Below, in pieces: positions 1 to 10,136 of a DNA stretch of 64,000 nt; positions within the stretch are counted from its first letter, which is position 1; every line of letters begins with the position of its first letter. Both the position numbers and the translations under genes were made by a program. This DNA comes from Chondrus crispus (Eukaryota; Rhodophyta; Florideophyceae; Gigartinales; Gigartinaceae): NCBI RefSeq assembly GCF_000350225.1, contig NW_005178810.1:223508-287507 (forward strand), read 5' to 3'. Below the pieces are notes generated by a model. That model was not told where the DNA came from and searched no databases. It worked only from the letters and a program-made list of their open reading frames with translations.

Positions 1-91
1 CTGAATCTGCGGGGATGGCCGTGCTGGGCGCACCGCTCTGCTCGCGAGATGGAAAGGCTCTGAAGTGCGCACAGTACCCTTCGAACTTCGG

Positions 92-146
92 TGTAGCCCC
101 ACCCTTTTACCCTTCGAAGTTCGAAGGGTACAAGGGTGGGGCTACA
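92..146. repeat. Near-perfect 27-bp inverted repeat with 1-base spacer
   Basis: Arms at 92-118 and 120-146 pair at 26 of 27 positions around a single G. The arm begins TGTAGCCCCACCCTT and ends at TTCGAA. A second ACCCTTCGAA word just before the left arm suggests the palindrome grew by local copying. It may be the fused ends of a MITE or a replication-slippage palindrome; no target duplication is visible. Confidence 0.75.
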
Positions 147-214
147 TGCAATACCCTTGGTAACTTTACCCGTGGTGTAGTCTACTGTACGTAGTACAAT
201 AATAAGGGCACTGA

Positions 215-608
215 GAGCACCCCTATCGGTGCTGTGTATATGTAAATATTTGGCATATAGAGATACATATAGCCTCTTTCATCCCTACCGGACTGGTTAT
301 CTCCAAGAATTTGGCCTTTTTGGCTATATCTATCTCTATATAGGAAGCCGGATGGTGACAAATTTACACATTTGACCATATAGAGACGCGAATTACATGG
401 CGCCACTTGGCCAAAAGACCATAGAACAGTGTCAATACAGTACCTCTCGTACTCGATGCCCCGCACCCCTCGTACACTATGCCCTATCAGGGCACTTCAA
501 TTTCAAATTTACTCCTAAACCGATAGTGTTGCGCACAGAAATGCTATATGCAAACGCAAAATTTTACACATTTAGCCACCAAATTTAGCCAAACCGATAG
601 GGGTGCTC
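215..608. mobile_element. MITE with 16-bp terminal inverted repeats, Harbinger/PIF-like
   Basis: Perfect 16-bp terminal inverted repeats, GAGCACCCCTATCGGT at 215-230 and its complement at 593-608, are flanked by TGA on both sides (212-214 and 609-611). A 3-bp target duplication fits the PIF/Harbinger superfamily, though that group normally takes TWA. The 394-bp body is AT-rich, has no credible coding frame and repeats the word TTTACACATTTAGCC internally. The superfamily assignment is inferred from ends and target size only. Confidence 0.65.
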
Positions 609-1266
609 TGAGCTTGCAACTTGTTACCATACGACTATTGCTGACAACTGACTGTTTAGCAGTTTAGGTATGTTTGAGAATAATATTCAGATGTTATCTG
701 CATGGCAATATCGGCATGGCTTGACTAAAAACAAGCAAATTGCCTCTTTCAGGAAGGGTACCCTTGGTACAGTAACTTTATACGGTATATACAGTATACA
801 TACATTACTGTGCCTGCGTACGCCGAGCTGCGTCCAAGTAGAATATGGCAGGATTGGAAATACTGGATTGGAAATACGCGCCCCCGGGATCGATGGACAT
901 CTCTTCTCGATACATAAAGGGCTTGCTCTTTCTTTCTTCAACCAGAAATGCAGACGTCTGTGCCCCTCCGCCATTGTCCAACCACTCCTTGCTTCCGTTG
1001 TCTATCCATGCGGAGAGTAAATTACTCATCTGGACTCTCTTTGTGCATGCTATTTACCCTCGCTGTTCATATCCTGTACACTATAATGTAGTGTGACTGA
1101 CCCCGTTGTACACAACATGTCTGCCCACATGCCCCTCTGGTACAGCATTTATAGCGAAAACGTATACTGTACATCCCCTTTAAAAGGTATCGTGAAGCAA
1201 TCCAAACTTTCGATCAGCGTTAACGTTCAAACTGCTACGGTACGTTACACGCCAGTTTTACAGGTA

Positions 1267-1988
1267 CAGGGGGGTACCCGGATTTAGTGCCTCTATATAT
1301 AGTGTATGTCCCGGTTTAGTGCTACTCTAACGGCTCTACACCACAAGGTATGATAAACAAGGGCCCTTGGTCACAAAATACAAGAACGTGTTCCCGAAGG
1401 ACGCCATGGAATCTGTTTTAAAAGATATGTCGGGCCTATCTCTCCAGGCAAAAAATGCAAATGTGAGCAATGTTAATGACCAAAGGGATGCCGCTGATAT
1501 TGCTACGTTAAATGAAAGTAATATTAATGGTTGGGTTATGGTAGAGGATTCAAGTGAAGTCAGAGATACCATGGAAACAGAAGCTCTAGAAGAGGTGGAG
1601 AGAATTATGGAGGAAATGGATGGGTCTAGATGTGTTTCATCTGGGCGAACTGAAGCAGAGCATACAGATACAGTGATGGAGAAGATTTCTAATGCTAGTC
1701 AGGCTCGTTCTCTCTCTTTGATCGAAGCAGCGAATGCGTTCTCAAAATTAGAGGCGGCAGCGGTAGCTCTCTCGCTACCTGATGCGTCTTCACATTTGCG
1801 CAAGGCTAGACGCATCATATTTGAGGCTCTCAAGCCACAGAAGAAGCAGAAACAGACGACCTTGACGGGTTTCCTTAGTTAAATACTATATTCAGTCTTC
1901 TTGTTAAGTTGCCGTTCTTGTGCCAAACCCGATTTAGTGCCTATTTTATCACGCTACACGGGGTAGCACTAAATAGGGTACCCCCCTG
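1267..1988. mobile_element. Non-autonomous pogo/Tigger-like element, 722 bp
   Basis: The ends are CAGGGGGGTACCC at 1267 and its complement ending at 1988, each flanked by TA (1265-1266 and 1989-1990), the target duplication of the Tc1-mariner/pogo superfamily. Removing the element restores the palindromic target CAGGTACCTG. Each end carries two subterminal TTTAGTGC words, at right in opposite orientations, which are probable transposase-binding sites. The only frame inside is the 159-codon one at 1406-1882, which matches a transposase tail, so the element looks like an internal deletion derivative. Confidence 0.75.
1406..1882 (+). CDS. Orphan C-terminal tail of a pogo/Tigger-type transposase
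   Basis: From the first ATG at 1406 the frame runs 158 residues without a stop. It holds an acidic stretch, then a helical Ala/Leu-rich segment, and ends KKQKQTTLTGFLS. Basic residues followed by QTTLxxF at the very end are usual for pogo/Tigger transposases and resemble a PCNA-interacting (PIP) box. No DDE core or DNA-binding domain is present. Whether it is translated is unknown; an open frame of this length in a 722-bp element may be chance survival or may reflect use of the peptide. I cannot exclude that the first part is unrelated sequence. Confidence 0.45.
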   Translation: MESVLKDMSGLSLQAKNANVSNVNDQRDAADIATLNESNINGWVMVEDSSEVRDTMETEALEEVERIMEEMDGSRCVSSGRTEAEHTDTVMEKISNASQARSLSLIEAANAFSKLEAAAVALSLPDASSHLRKARRIIFEALKPQKKQKQTTLTGFLS

Positions 1989-2567
1989 TACCTGAAGGTA
2001 CTGTACGGCAAAAACCTTACTTCTTGGTGTCGGGATATTGCCGCTCTCCACTCATGACTGTTTGTCTTCTGCACCCCTTCATAACATTCTTTTCTTCGCC
2101 TTTCACATGAGGGTGAATGCGCATGTGATGGGAGAGTTCGGGTTAGGGTTAGGGTTGTTGAAACGCTGGTCCTCTGTGCTGCACCATTCTTCTATTGCCT
2201 ACGACTACTCCAGCGTCGTCCAAGTGGCCTGTTCCTATACTGTATACACCCGAGGAACTACTGTACACCTCTCCGGTCTGGTGCGGCTCTCTCGCTCTCT
2301 TTCTACATCCAGTTCTCTTTAAAAACTCTTCTCGAGACGACATTGTATGACTGAAAACATCATGTGTGTGCCTTTCCCCATGCTCTGCTCACGCTATATA
2401 GCGAAAGCAAGCAAACGGACAGTCGTGCTTGAGTATCGCGGAAGAGCTAGAAACCAGGGCCTACATACAGCTTGGATATGTTGCGGTTGCTACAGCCAAA
2501 ACCAAACAGCAAAGAGAGCTGTCCAAAGAGAGCTGTCGCGATACCATTGCACCTGTTCTCTCTCTTA

Positions 2568-2620
2568 CAGCACCCCTATTGTCCTGCTAAATGACATTTA
2601 GCAGGACAATAGGGGTGCTC
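2568..2620. mobile_element. 53-bp palindromic MITE remnant with TTA target duplication
   Basis: Arms 2570-2593 and 2595-2618 are perfectly complementary over 24 bases around one A. The outer bases read CAGCACCCCT and, at right, the complement of GAGCACCCCT, the same end word as the MITE at 215-608. TTA lies on both sides (2565-2567 and 2621-2623). This is what a Harbinger-like MITE reduced to its two fused ends would look like. Confidence 0.6.
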
Positions 2621-2623
2621 TTA

Positions 2624-3040
2624 GAGCATCCCCACCAGTGCGCGTAAAGTGCTAAATTTTTGAAGAACTTGGCGAGCTTTGATTGGCCCCTCGCATTTTT
2701 CACCTTCGCCTTTTTAACACTTTGCCGAGAACCGCATTGACCTGCAGGTCAACCCCACCAGCATTAAACTGCACCCTCATACTGGTCAACAAGCGCATGC
2801 TCCTACTCACGGAAGTCCGATGCAAAACGCCTTCACATCCTCCACGGAGTACCATTGGCATCTCTGACTTCGTGGAAGACGATATTCTCGATATTGTTGC
2901 GATGTCTTGTCCTCAGGCAGCGACAATGAGCTCCCGAATCACAAAGGATCTTATCCGGGGAAGAGGCCCAATCTCGAGCGCAATCGAGAGCAAGTTAGAG
3001 GAGCAGGGACAGGAAAAGAGGGGAGGGGCATGGGATGCTC
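2624..3040. mobile_element. Candidate MITE with GAGCATCCC ends
   Basis: Starts GAGCATCCCCACC directly after the TTA at 2621-2623 and ends GGGATGCTC followed by TAA. The 9-bp inverted ends and TWA-type flanks suit a PIF/Harbinger MITE of about 417 bp, but the two flanking triplets are not identical (TTA, TAA). A 142-codon frame at 2683-3111 overruns the right end and has no recognisable domain, so I do not call a gene. Confidence 0.4.
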
Positions 3041-3144
3041 TAAAAGTAGAAAACTGTAAACATTTCCGTGCCTTAAGATCGATCTCATTCTTTGGAAATC
3101 ATGAAATGTAGACATCTGCGCCAGAGTAATCAACAAGTAGGGGT

Positions 3145-3260
3145 TGTCGCCTCGATTCGAGTGCAGACACGCGCCGAGTGCAGATATGAGCACCGAGGCT
3201 TGCCGAGGGCCTCATATCGCACGACGCACAGCGTGTCTGCACGATGGGATCGAGGCGACA
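3145..3260. repeat. Long imperfect hairpin, arms about 50 bases
   Basis: TGTCGCCTCGATT at 3145 pairs with ATCGAGGCGACA ending at 3260. Inside, GTGCAGACACGC pairs with GCGTGTCTGCAC and ATATGAG with CTCATAT, leaving a loop of roughly 20 bases. The arms differ by small bulges, as in a diverged inverted duplication or a miRNA-type precursor. Function unknown. Confidence 0.55.
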
Positions 3261-4098
3261 ATATGCTTGTCTATCGGCTGCTACAGCGACTGTCAGCCAT
3301 TGTAATTACAGTAAAATTGTTGACTTGATTATTGTCTGCACTATGGTGCAGACATTTTCGGCAGTAGTGCGGACATCTGCAATTTTTGCACTGCACTGAA
3401 CCCCCGCCAAGCCCTTTTCAGTAACATTACGGTTTTCCCCAAAACCTGTGAATGTCACCGCTGTCACGGCGCGTATGTCCCCGTCAGCCGGTAGACAATA
3501 CTGTACTCTCCTCGGTTCACCATTACTCTCGCTCACACATAGTTGCGGTTTTGATCGCAATCGAATTACGGTACAATACAGTAGTACTGTAAGTGATTTG
3601 GCCCGTGCTGAGCACAGCAAGGATTTCTAAAGCAGAATCTTTCTCGATACGGATGAAAAGCTGTCTCCAGATGTTGGTTACCACATGAGTGTGAAGGGCG
3701 GTCTTCATTGATAGGACGTGCGGGATATACTGTACCGGATTGAATCATACACGAACACGACGTGCTGGGTGATCACTGAGTATTTTTGGTAAAGTACTTG
3801 GAGTACGCAGACAAGGGCGAATGATGAGGAGAATTTGCGTGCGGCAATCCTAAATTGATTTTACGTGAATTATGCATGGTAAATGGTGAGGGCGAGAATG
3901 CACACTGAATTTGTTCTGTGTGAAGGTGCGACCCATACTTTGCGTGACATCACTGTTCCCAGTTCACTCATGTTGTGATTTGTAATGTTATTATTTTATC
4001 CATGTCACGTGTGCATAAACGAGTACAGTGGGGACCACGATATAAAGAGCACCCCGTGCCAGCCCCTTCATACTGCTCTTAATCCGAGGTTGCTACTA

Positions 4099-4467
4099 CA
4101 GTGGGTCCCCGCTAACTGCATTCTCGGTTTCTGCGTATTCTCGATTACAGCATGCGTTCGTCAGCTACCGGCTGCGGAGCAGCGATTCCAGCCTGTATAT
4201 GATATTGAACTGCATACCGCATACTGTAACTGCATGAAGAAAGTGATCCTTAATCATATCGAACCCTCATACAAAGGCTTACTATGAAACAGGTAAAAAC
4301 TTATGATAACAGATATGCAGTGCTTCGGACCGCCATCGGTATTTCATCACCGCCGTCTGATTTTTTGAATAAAAATGAGGCGTTTGGACACTTCGACAAG
4401 TGCATATGTTCGCCAACTGCATACGAAAACCCTCCACTTTTCATATGCAGTTAGCGAGGATTCACTG
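4099..4467. mobile_element. Pogo-type MITE nested in the larger element
   Basis: CAGTGGGTCCCCGCTAACTG at 4099 and, at the right end, the complement CAGTGAATCCTCGCTAACTG match at most positions. TA flanks both sides (4097-4098 and 4468-4469). The 369-bp body has no coding frame. CAGTG ends with a CCC(C)GCTAACTGC block are typical of Tigger-like MITEs. Confidence 0.75.
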
Positions 4468-4547
4468 TATTCAAGAATCCCGCACAGGATGCCCATTTTA
4501 CTCCTATGAACGCTGTAGCATCTCACCAATAAGCAGTTGCCTGGACC

Positions 4548-4697
4548 CGTGCTGCGACCAATTCCGAAACGCTTCATCACAGAAGAGGCGCTCGCGCCAT
4601 TTTGAAGACAACGCGCAGCCTCGTCTTTCTCTTTCAACGAAAGGCGCTTGCGCCTCTTCAGCGAGCCGTGAGGCACCGGTGGAAAGTGAGCGGTCAT
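4548..4697 (-). pseudogene. Transposase N-terminal helix-turn-helix fragment (CENP-B/Psq type)
   Basis: From ATG at 4697 the minus strand reads a short leader, then KRRKRLSLKEKDEAARCLQN, GASASSVMKRFGIGRST. This is the psq/CENP-B N-terminal helix-turn-helix that binds transposon ends in pogo/Tigger transposases: basic cap, LSLKEK helix, then a recognition helix ending in RFGIGRST. Homology stops there; the second helix-turn-helix and DDE core are absent. It lies about 230 bases inside the right end of its element, where a Tigger start codon is expected. Confidence 0.65.
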
Positions 4698-4931
4698 TTC
4701 GGAGCACCGTATTGATCCGTGCGTCGGAGAAATGGAACAGGTGGACTGTGGGCGGAACTTCTGAGATGCGTTTGAAATACCAGCCGAGAAAGGGACTGTG
4801 TGATTGGAATTAGTGTACAGTGTTTGATGGTGCTTGAAGTTATGATACCGTGCCAAGCGAAAATGGTGCTCTTACTGCGAGGTCGTTCTTATTCAAAGTG
4901 CTCTTATATCGCGACCCCCTCCCGCCCTGTA

Positions 4932-6060
4932 TATTGTCTGGAAAGTATGCCACCAGTAAAATAGAAACTAGACCCTGCACCACGTGGTGGGGAGCAATTG
5001 CTTGAGCGGTGGCGACTTGAAGAAGTGGACGTATTCTGGGTGATGATGAGGAAAGGCCGAATGGTCGTTACGTCTACGTGATTCTCAAAAACACATGTTA
5101 TTGGCGTAGCATGACAACTGCTGAATTTAGATGGGAGATCTACCTCAAGCTCCCTTCAACAGAGAAGAGGTTCATCGCACGAGATGTTGGCACGGTTGCT
5201 TACGGATGCACGAACAAAACGGAGGCAACAATGTCGTCCTTCTGTACTGCACCATCTCGCGATACTGTATCACGATACCAGAAAATGCATCCATCTCCGT
5301 CTATAATCTTGCTTTTAAAACTCATCTGAACTCATTCAACCCGGTAGACGTCGAAATAAGTGCAAATCGGGTGCTAAAATACTTTGTACACCACTGTACC
5401 GTCCACGGTTTCAGCACAGCATCACGTGGAGAATCGGGAGAATGAAGATTTTGCCTGCTTGCAAAATCTCAGCAAGAGTCGTCAATGTTCTCGAGAAACG
5501 ATACTCTACGCTCACTGAGCAAGATCGACTCTAAAAATAATCTACTTTACCTCTGTCGTCGCCACGAGCAAGTCCCGTATGAAGCATTCTTGCAGATTTT
5601 CCCCAATGGCCCTCAATTATTAGGCAGATGGCAGGACTATGAATATGACTACCATTGTCATATTTATGGACATGCAATACTAAGCTTGTTGCATGTCACT
5701 TGCTGCTTGCTCAACTTGTCCAGATTGTTACTGACTCAACCTGTCCAAATGGTTAGTGACTCAACTTGTCCAAATTGCTACAGACACCTTACGTGTCGTA
5801 TGAAGATAAGCAAGTTAAGAAATACTCTAGCCTAGTAAAGAGTATATAACCAACTCTGAATGACTGTCCCCATTGAATAAAAAGACAACCGAGTACCCGT
5901 TCTACTCCGTTCACAGTACCTGTTCTCGTCCTTGCTCTGCTCTGCTCTCGCCCTCGCTCTGCTCCGCTCTGCTCTACCCTGCTCTGTCCCTGCCCGTCCT
6001 GCCTCACAGTTATCAATCGCTCTGTACGTCTGACGTCGTCTGCCCCCGTTACGCATAACT
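4932..6060. other. Non-coding stretch with a possible solo copia-type LTR
   Basis: No frame here resembles a protein. About 5690-6056 has the look of a copia-type LTR: three near-repeats of ACTCAACTTGTCCAAAT at 5710-5785, a TATA-like AGTATATAACC near 5840, CCATTGAATAAAAAGACAACC near 5870 (polyadenylation-signal position) and a CTCTG-rich tract at 5930-5995. I could not find matching ends or a target duplication, so this is a weak call. Confidence 0.25.
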
Positions 6061-6367
6061 CTCTTAAGGACATCTCATACTAAATGTCATGACTTTATGA
6101 GTGGTGCCGCCCATTATGCAACCCATATCCTCCCCGATGCTTTGTCATCTATCACACACACCTCATCGATCGGGCAACCCTCGATTCATCAGACGCCTCA
6201 TTTTTCGCGTGCAGCAGATACTGATCACAGATGCCCTCTTCAAAGCATTCAGGCAAACAAGCATTGCTGCCGTATCATGACGTCCACTATCATACGTGTG
6301 CTCACACGACGACCTTTCTTTCATATTGTACCTTTCTTGCTTGTTGACTGACGAGATCATACTTATA

Positions 6368-8623
6368 CTTGTGCGGGACCCCCCAAGTTGAACAAAATTA
6401 GAAAAATAAATATAAAAACAAGAAGCATGTGGCATCGGAGAAATCTTTTTGATCGTTTGGAAAACTGACGGTGTCCACGTATCTGCTATTCTGCTCGAAG
6501 GAGCCAGAAGGCTCATACATCGGCATTAACGGCATGCTTTGGTTAAGCAATCGGAGCGGTGACCACCTCGGAAAAATCACCCAGTTCTTGCACAGACATT
6601 TCACTGGTTGATGCAAATTTACTTTGCAAATTTTATATCTAATTCCTCCTCGGTGACCGAGCAACGGCCTGTGCTGCCCACTTCAGGACTGCAGCACGCC
6701 GGGAGCAAGTTCTCTTCTTCGCAATCTGGCGACGGACCGACAAAGACCTTGGTTCAATGTTTGCAACCTGATAATGGTGCACACGGAATGCCAGCGCCTT
6801 CTGTCGCCCTCTGAAACGCTCAATCCTCGTCCTTTCCACAGCTTCGGCCAGTCGCTGCGCCACATCTGCTTCCTTTTCTTGTTTGGCTGCCAGCTTCACA
6901 CTCACTTTTGCCGCTTTCTCCCTCGCCAGCTCCATTGCGGCGTCTGTAGTCAATGTAATCCCAGCTGATGTGTCCACATAACCACAGCGAATAACCCGCG
7001 GCTGAAACCCTAAGCTATCCCTGTACGCAGCTCGTTTGACTTCTAGCATTTCCGCCATTTTTTCAACCGTCACCAAGGACGAGTTATTGCCTGACGAATG
7101 CGGACGAGGGACACCCATGAGAGCATGAGCATTCACAGGCCAAATGCCAGCTTTGTTAAATGCCGATGTCACATTATCTCTCGTAAAAGCCTTCCCGTAT
7201 GCCTCCCTCATTATTTTTAAATAATCAAACAGATCGTAGCTTTTCGATTTAGTAGGGGACGAAAGCTGTTCCACACAACTCGGTATGTGCTCCTTGAAGG
7301 GACCGAAAACCCCCACGTCTAGGGGTTGGGTTGTGCCGCTTGTATGAGAAGGTAATGCATACACGACTACGCAAGCCTGTTTCAGTGTGTGCAGCACCTT
7401 GTACCCCATATGGCTCCTGTATCTATCCATACATAAAAGAACTTTTCGTCCATTGGCCGTCAGGTCCCTAACATCCTCAGCAAAATACTGTGCCCATCGC
7501 AGAAAGTTTTTGCTGTCCACGCCGGCGACATCTTCTCGAGTTGTTATCAAACTCGCCCGCGGTAGGCAATCGGCAACGGTTTCCATTACAGATGATCCAT
7601 GATGCTCGACCGTTCGATACTTTAAAAATTTTCCCTCCACAACAAACAAAGGGCGTCCAACGTCTCCATTGGCGAAAGTAACGGGCATGATCGTTACGCG
7701 TTTAACATTCTTGAATTCAGGTGATCTTTGAAGGGACTTGTGCCCTCGAGCACTATACGACCTTGTCCTGTTCGACTGTGCGCAATCGTTGCTCGGTGTA
7801 GAGCCGCTTTCGTCTAGATTAGCAATACGAGAGGCATCTAAATTATGCACATGAACAAGCCGCTCTAATTCCGCGATGTGGGCCGTCAGATTATCGGCAT
7901 TGGTTGCCTGCCAGTGAGCTTCTTCCTCCTTACAGGCCCTTCCAAACTTAATTTTGGCACTGTGCCGTTTTGAGAAGAGTGACAAAAACTTGCGTCCCGG
8001 ACGCCCATAAATAAAGGGAATGGCTTTTTGGCGCTCCTCGGGGAACGAGTGCACCATCAGTTGTACAGCGTCGCCTACATCTGACCGCTTGAGAGGGAAC
8101 CCGCTCTGGGAGTATGAAAGGACGAGGTTAACAATGAGCTGCTCTTCACATAACGATAGATATGTACGTGATTTTGTCAACACATTTCGGCGCGAGAAAC
8201 GATATTGAAACGTTGCCAAAGGGAGCCGTGCCAATGGAGCAGCCCTGCGCCGAGTTGCACCATGCCTTTCAATCGCAACAATGGCTTGGTTGAAGTAGAC
8301 CTTTTATTTTTTTCGCGGCTTGTCTTTTTGGTCATTGTGTGTTGGGGTGGGTGTGAAGGGAGACGGATCGAGCTCCATGGTTTTAATTTGCACAAAATTA
8401 TGCACCAAAGTTTGCATCAAGGGGGCAAGAAGGGCGCCAAGTCGGATTCTGCTGTTGAAATGGCGGGAAATGCATTTGTGGTTGATTTACGACACTGTCA
8501 TTCGACGGTTTTCACTCAAAAGTTGTCATGTTTATTGGTAAAAGCGGAATCGGAATAAAATTAGGCATACTATTTTTGTTCCAGTGAAGGGTGCTCTGTT
8601 CGAGAAAGGGGGGCATGCACGGG
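6368..8623 (-). mobile_element. Pogo/Tigger-type DNA transposon, nearly full length
   Basis: A 2.26-kb element containing a long transposase gene on the minus strand. Candidate ends are CTTGTGCGGGACCCCCC at 6368 and the complement CCCGTGCATGCCCCCC at the right, each flanked by TA (6366-6367 and 8624-8625). The ends agree at only about two thirds of positions, so the boundaries are probable rather than certain. It is of the same transposase family as the decayed copy at 31597-33929. Confidence 0.6.
6639..8335 (-). pseudogene. DDE_1 (pogo/Tigger) transposase with one N-terminal frameshift
   Basis: Cut-and-paste transposase, nearly intact. Numbered from Leu at 8234, the open 531-codon frame has a Tc5-type helix-turn-helix (about 25-105), then the DDE_1 core: NLDES (D141), LLCMDRYRSH (D270) and TTQPLDVGVF (D306), a DD35D spacing normal for pogo/Tigger. 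A Lys/Arg/Glu-rich coiled tail follows. The open frame has no ATG at its front. The likely start, MTKKTSREK at 8335, and the first helix-turn-helix (AIVAIERHG, RRRAAPLARLP) lie in two frames one base apart, with the slip at the A run (8302-8305 on the plus strand). So the copy is probably dead or recently so. All three catalytic aspartates remain. Confidence 0.85.
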
Positions 8624-8625
8624 TA

Positions 8626-9948
8626 CATCAATCTCAGAAATATATCTTCGCTTCTTTCTTCGATGCTGCAATCAGAAACACAAGACCTTGAGCGTGAAAA
8701 CTCCCAGTTTAAGGACATCGAGCGTTGTTGTTTCTCACTAGATGTGGCGATTGTCTTCCTACCCGGCCAGTAAATGCTTATGGAGTCTTGCGTTGCTCCA
8801 GGTATTGGCGATGATAATGGTGTGATGCAGAAAAAGGGATTCTTTTGTGACAGTCTTTTTTGACAGCCAGGGGGCGAGACTGTCGGAGTAGACTCCTCAA
8901 CTGTACAAGATACAGCTGCATCCATCTTGTTTAATCGCGTCGATGCGGATCAATCCCATTTGGAAGAAGACGACTGAAAGTAGCAAGCGCTACTCTATCG
9001 ATACGTTTTAGACGGTCCGAAATGGAACTACGCAGCAAATCTTTCCCTGTGTAATTTCCTGAGGGAACTACACTACAGTAGGATATCCTGAGTGGCAACG
9101 TGCTCGAGCGCGGATCCGAATAGGCAGGTTTTACCGTAGGCATCAGCGCTTTCTCTAACGTTGTCCAGGGCACTCTACAGTACAATTATGAGAATAAAGG
9201 AGGTCGACTCTGCAGCAAAAGCTCATAGTTCGTTACCACAACACAACCACAAAACCTTAGTCTTGTATTGAAAGAGACACGTAGAACGTGGCACGAGCGT
9301 GATTAACGGTAAGTGAGGGGGAATACATCGCACGAACGTAGAAGGATGTGCACAGGCACAGACGAGCAAATGCTCTGCTGTAAAGGCTCACTTATGCGAA
9401 ATTGTACTTTCGTGGTTTGATCATCGTGATTCCTGCCTAAACGGATAGGCAAAGGCAGTGAAAACGAGAGATGAGTAATTAAGCATGAAGTCTTTTCTAG
9501 CTCTGGCTTTAAGTCTTTCTTTTATAGAGTGCTGCATACGTTTGTTCTACTCCAGTAGATTATGCAAAAGGTGCTGTTGCACAGTCCGCCGGTAACAATT
9601 GCAAATGTGAAGGTGGAAGTGCCTTGCCCTCTTGGTCTATTGTGAAGGACATTATCTTTAAGTAGAGCGACAGAAATGCGGATATAGAAATAGAAATACC
9701 ACGCAATTTCTTGGTGCACCGCGATGCGGAGAGAAAAGCAAAATATTGGAAACACTTGATTATGCTAGAAAGGCAGCACATATGAAATCAACACAATTTG
9801 TATAGTGCTAGGCAGAGAGCTGGCGAGCGCGATGCATCAGGTGCTAGACTGTTGGACACTCCATTAGAGCCTGGCGTAGTTTCCCAGATCTGGATCAATA
9901 TGGCAATAGAGAGGGGCGAATGCGTGCCTCCATGAGCCAAAAGGCTTG
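8626..9948. other. Intergenic, nothing recognised
   Basis: Short frames occur on both strands (for example 137 codons at 8512-8925 minus) but show no domain, signal peptide or repeat relation I can name. The stretch has scattered TACAGTA and TACTGTA words like the other host-like regions. Confidence 0.5.
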
Positions 9949-9953
9949 GGTTG

Positions 9954-10136
9954 TGTGGTGCCAGAAAGAGTCCGATGCCTCCGACCACTGTTGGGGCGGA
10001 GGCGACGGCGGCATTATTTGGTTCTGACTACGAGCCGCCCTATTGGCAGTGCCCTATTGGGGTGCTGCCTTATCTGGGTGAAACCGCAGAGGCTCAGACA
10101 GGCCGAGCGTCCTTCTGGGTTCTGGATGGAACCACA
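9954..10136 (-). repeat. 3' LTR of copia element A (183 bp)
   Basis: Ends TG/CA, with a purine tract (GGGGGAAG on the minus strand, 10137-10144) directly upstream as expected of the plus-strand primer site. It holds about 48 bases near its U3 start that the 5' LTR lacks. The minus strand carries AATAA-type sequence in the R region. Confidence 0.85.

Larger units (their letters stand above)
1000..2400. repeat. Dispersed repeat R, copy 1 (interrupted)
   Basis: By eye this stretch aligns in order with about 39900-40527 plus 56475-56880. Shared landmarks are ATGC(G/A)GAGAGTAA near 1010 and 39906, GTTCAAACTGC near 1227 and 40450, TACTGTACGG near 2000 and 40488, and CTCGAGACGACATTG near 2332 and 56818. 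The pogo-like element at 1267-1988 interrupts it. There is no convincing coding frame. Identity is patchy, so this is an old repeat or a piece of an unknown large element. Confidence 0.5.
4026..4929 (-). mobile_element. Deleted pogo/Tigger element carrying a nested MITE
   Basis: The left end CAGTGGGGACCACGATATAA at 4026 and the right end, complement CAGGGCGGGAGGGGGTCGCG, are flanked by TA (4024-4025 and 4930-4931). The ends share GGTCGCGATATAAGAGCAC-type sequence with a few changes. On the minus strand, just inside the right end, lies a helix-turn-helix of a CENP-B/pogo transposase. The rest of the gene is missing and a second element sits at 4099-4467. I infer an internally deleted copy later hit by a MITE. 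Confidence 0.6.

Noticed and set aside
2139-2158. (TTAGGG)-like tract GGGTTAGGGTTAGGG as an interstitial telomere
   Set aside because: The homologous copy of repeat R reads GTTCGGATTACGGTCACTA at the same place (56629-56647), so the tract is most simply a local variant of R, not a telomere relic.
2683-3111. 142-codon frame as a gene
   Set aside because: It crosses the right end of a MITE-like unit and has no recognisable features.
4026-4929. The 169-codon frame at 4347-4856 as one gene
   Set aside because: It runs from the outer element across the end of the nested MITE; only about 50 codons are transposase-like.
8512-8925. 137-codon minus frame next to the Tigger element as a gene
   Set aside because: It overlaps the right end of the transposon and has no recognisable domain.
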